Source: Thermoanaerobaculaceae bacterium
Lineage (GTDB): Bacteria > Acidobacteriota > UBA4820
Direction of reading: 5' to 3'
Length of the DNA stretch: 6,186 nucleotides
NCBI GenBank assembly: GCA_012798145.1
Contig: JAAZNT010000224.1
Location: 1-6,186, forward strand
Shown: positions 5,235 to 6,186 of the stretch, piece after piece
Numbering within the stretch: the stretch's first letter is position 1
Layout of the letters: each line of letters starts with the position of its first letter
Notes under the pieces: generated by a model
What the model was told of the DNA's origin: nothing
Database searches by the model: none
The model's input: only the letters and a program-made list of their open reading frames with translations
Made by a program: the position numbers and the translations under genes

Positions 5235-6186
5235 TTACCATTCTCTCGGCGCGTCTTTTACAACGCGAACAGTGTCTCTTGCTATCACAAGTTCTTCGTT
5301 TGTTGGGATAACCCATATATGACAACGGCTATTTTCTTTTGAAATGCGCATACATTTTCCCTTAAAAGCCTGTTTGTTCAAATTCTTGTCAAGTTCAATC
5401 CCTAAACATTCAAGGTTTTCGCAAATCATCTCCCTTGAAAGAACATCGTTTTCTCCTATTCCCCCGGTGAAAACTATCGCATCCGCGCCGCCCATTTGAG
5501 CATAACACGCTCCGATATACTTTTTCACCCTGAATGCAAACATTTTGAGAGCGAGTTGAGCCCTTTTGTTTCCTTCTTCAGCCGCCTTTTCAATATCTCT
5601 CATATCATTGCTGACGCCTGATATTCCAAGCATTCCGCTCTTTTTCTGGAGAATATTCATAATTTCGGGAAGTTCTCCAATACCTTTTCTGTAAAGATAC
5701 TCAATTATTCCCGCGTCAATGTCTCCGCTCCTTGTTCCCATTATCAAACCTTCAACTGGAGTCATCCCCATACTGTTGAAAATTGAATAACCGTTTTTAA
5801 TTGCTGTCATTGAAGAGCCGTTCCCGAGGTGTATAGTGATAATATTGGTGTTTTCTCGTGAAGTTCCTGTAATTTTTCTATATCTGTAAGCAACATATCT
5901 GTGCGAAGTCCCGTGAAATCCATATCTTCTTATTCTGTATTTTTCGTAAAACTCATAGGGGATTGAATAAAGATAGGACTCTTCAGGCATCGTTGAATGA
6001 AAAGCGGTGTCAAAAACGCCTACCTGGGGAACAGTAGAAGGGAAAATCTCAGAGCAAGCCGCGACGCCTTTTAAATTTGCAGGGTTGTGAAGAGGCGCAA
6101 GGTCTGAACATTCTTCCATCTTTTCTATAACCTCTGGAGTGATCAAAACAGACCTTGTAAACTTTTCCGCTCCGTGAACAAGGCGG
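5235..6186 (-). CDS. ackA: Acetate kinase, 5' truncated at the window edge
   Basis: The gene runs in from beyond the right edge. Its first complete codon ends at 6185 and encodes the arginine of RLVHGAEKFTRSVLITPEV, the conserved HRVVHGGEKF region near residue 91 of known AckA. About 316 residues are visible and about 90 are missing, including the N-terminal phosphate-binding loop. AckA transfers phosphate between acetyl phosphate and ADP, giving acetate and ATP, in the cytoplasm. Equivalents of catalytic or binding residues named from Methanosarcina AckA are present: the aspartate of FDTAFH (6009-6011), the histidine of YGFHGTSH (5913-5915), the arginine of GTRSGD (5730-5732), and the glutamates of PTNEEL near the C terminus. 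GGIGEN is also intact. One small difference is HGA for HGG. The TTG at 6144-6146 is an internal leucine codon, not a start. The gene leads into pta, a common operon order. Confidence 0.97.
   Translation of the reverse strand, partial: RLVHGAEKFTRSVLITPEVIEKMEECSDLAPLHNPANLKGVAACSEIFPSTVPQVGVFDTAFHSTMPEESYLYSIPYEFYEKYRIRRYGFHGTSHRYVAYRYRKITGTSRENTNIITIHLGNGSSMTAIKNGYSIFNSMGMTPVEGLIMGTRSGDIDAGIIEYLYRKGIGELPEIMNILQKKSGMLGISGVSNDMRDIEKAAEEGNKRAQLALKMFAFRVKKYIGACYAQMGGADAIVFTGGIGENDVLSREMICENLECLGIELDKNLNKQAFKGKCMRISKENSRCHIWVIPTNEELVIARDTVRVVKDAPREW

Noticed and set aside
4378..5322. Plus-strand open frames antisense to pta and the ackA/pta junction
   Set aside because: Their translations resemble no family, and they run against genes whose motifs are all intact.
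5235..6146. Acetate kinase starting at the TTG at 6146
   Set aside because: The frame continues upstream with conserved AckA residues (RLVHGAEKF) to the window edge, so the gene is truncated by the window and does not start here.
1..6186. Undescribed defence, mobile or RNA-based system
   Set aside because: Every segment is accounted for by recognisable housekeeping genes. There are no arrays of repeats, no integrase or transposase, no retron-like or toxin-antitoxin pair, and no gap above 15 bases that could hold an RNA gene.

Overview
The window is almost wall-to-wall protein coding. It holds seven genes in two convergent blocks, and no intergenic gap is longer than 15 bases. Base composition is moderately AT-rich (estimated by eye). 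The sense strands are purine-rich, and adjacent genes sit tightly together. A lipoprotein of the CpoB/YbgF type and a kinase of the AmgK type (peptidoglycan-sugar recycling) point to a diderm (Gram-negative-type) bacterium. An acetate kinase/phosphotransacetylase pair suggests acetate-forming or acetate-using, probably fermentative, energy metabolism. I cannot assign a phylum from the sequence.

Plus-strand block (1-3462): the 3' part of dnaK, then dnaJ, then a CpoB/YbgF-like TPR lipoprotein, then an AmgK-like phosphotransferase. dnaK and dnaJ overlap by ATGA. dnaJ and cpoB are separated by 3 bases. cpoB and the kinase share one base (TAATG). This looks like one transcript coupling the Hsp70/Hsp40 folding machine to two cell-envelope genes. 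Its promoter lies upstream of the window.

Minus-strand block (6186-3440): ackA (5' end cut by the window edge), then pta, then a divergent thiD-like kinase. Gaps are 15 and 10 bases, and good Shine-Dalgarno sequences sit in front of pta and thiD. AckA and Pta interconvert acetyl-CoA, acetyl phosphate and acetate, making or spending one ATP. The ThiD-like protein would act in thiamine pyrimidine phosphorylation, and its place in this operon is not explained by pathway logic.

The two blocks meet tail to tail, and the last 23 bases of the AmgK-like gene and of thiD are the same DNA. A short inverted repeat lies just past the kinase stop, inside thiD. No RNA gene, mobile element, CRISPR array or intergenic promoter is visible. 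I found no convincing undescribed system. The points most worth a second look are the operon composition, the overlapping convergent ends, the altered ThiD motifs, and an unusual substrate-binding loop in DnaK.
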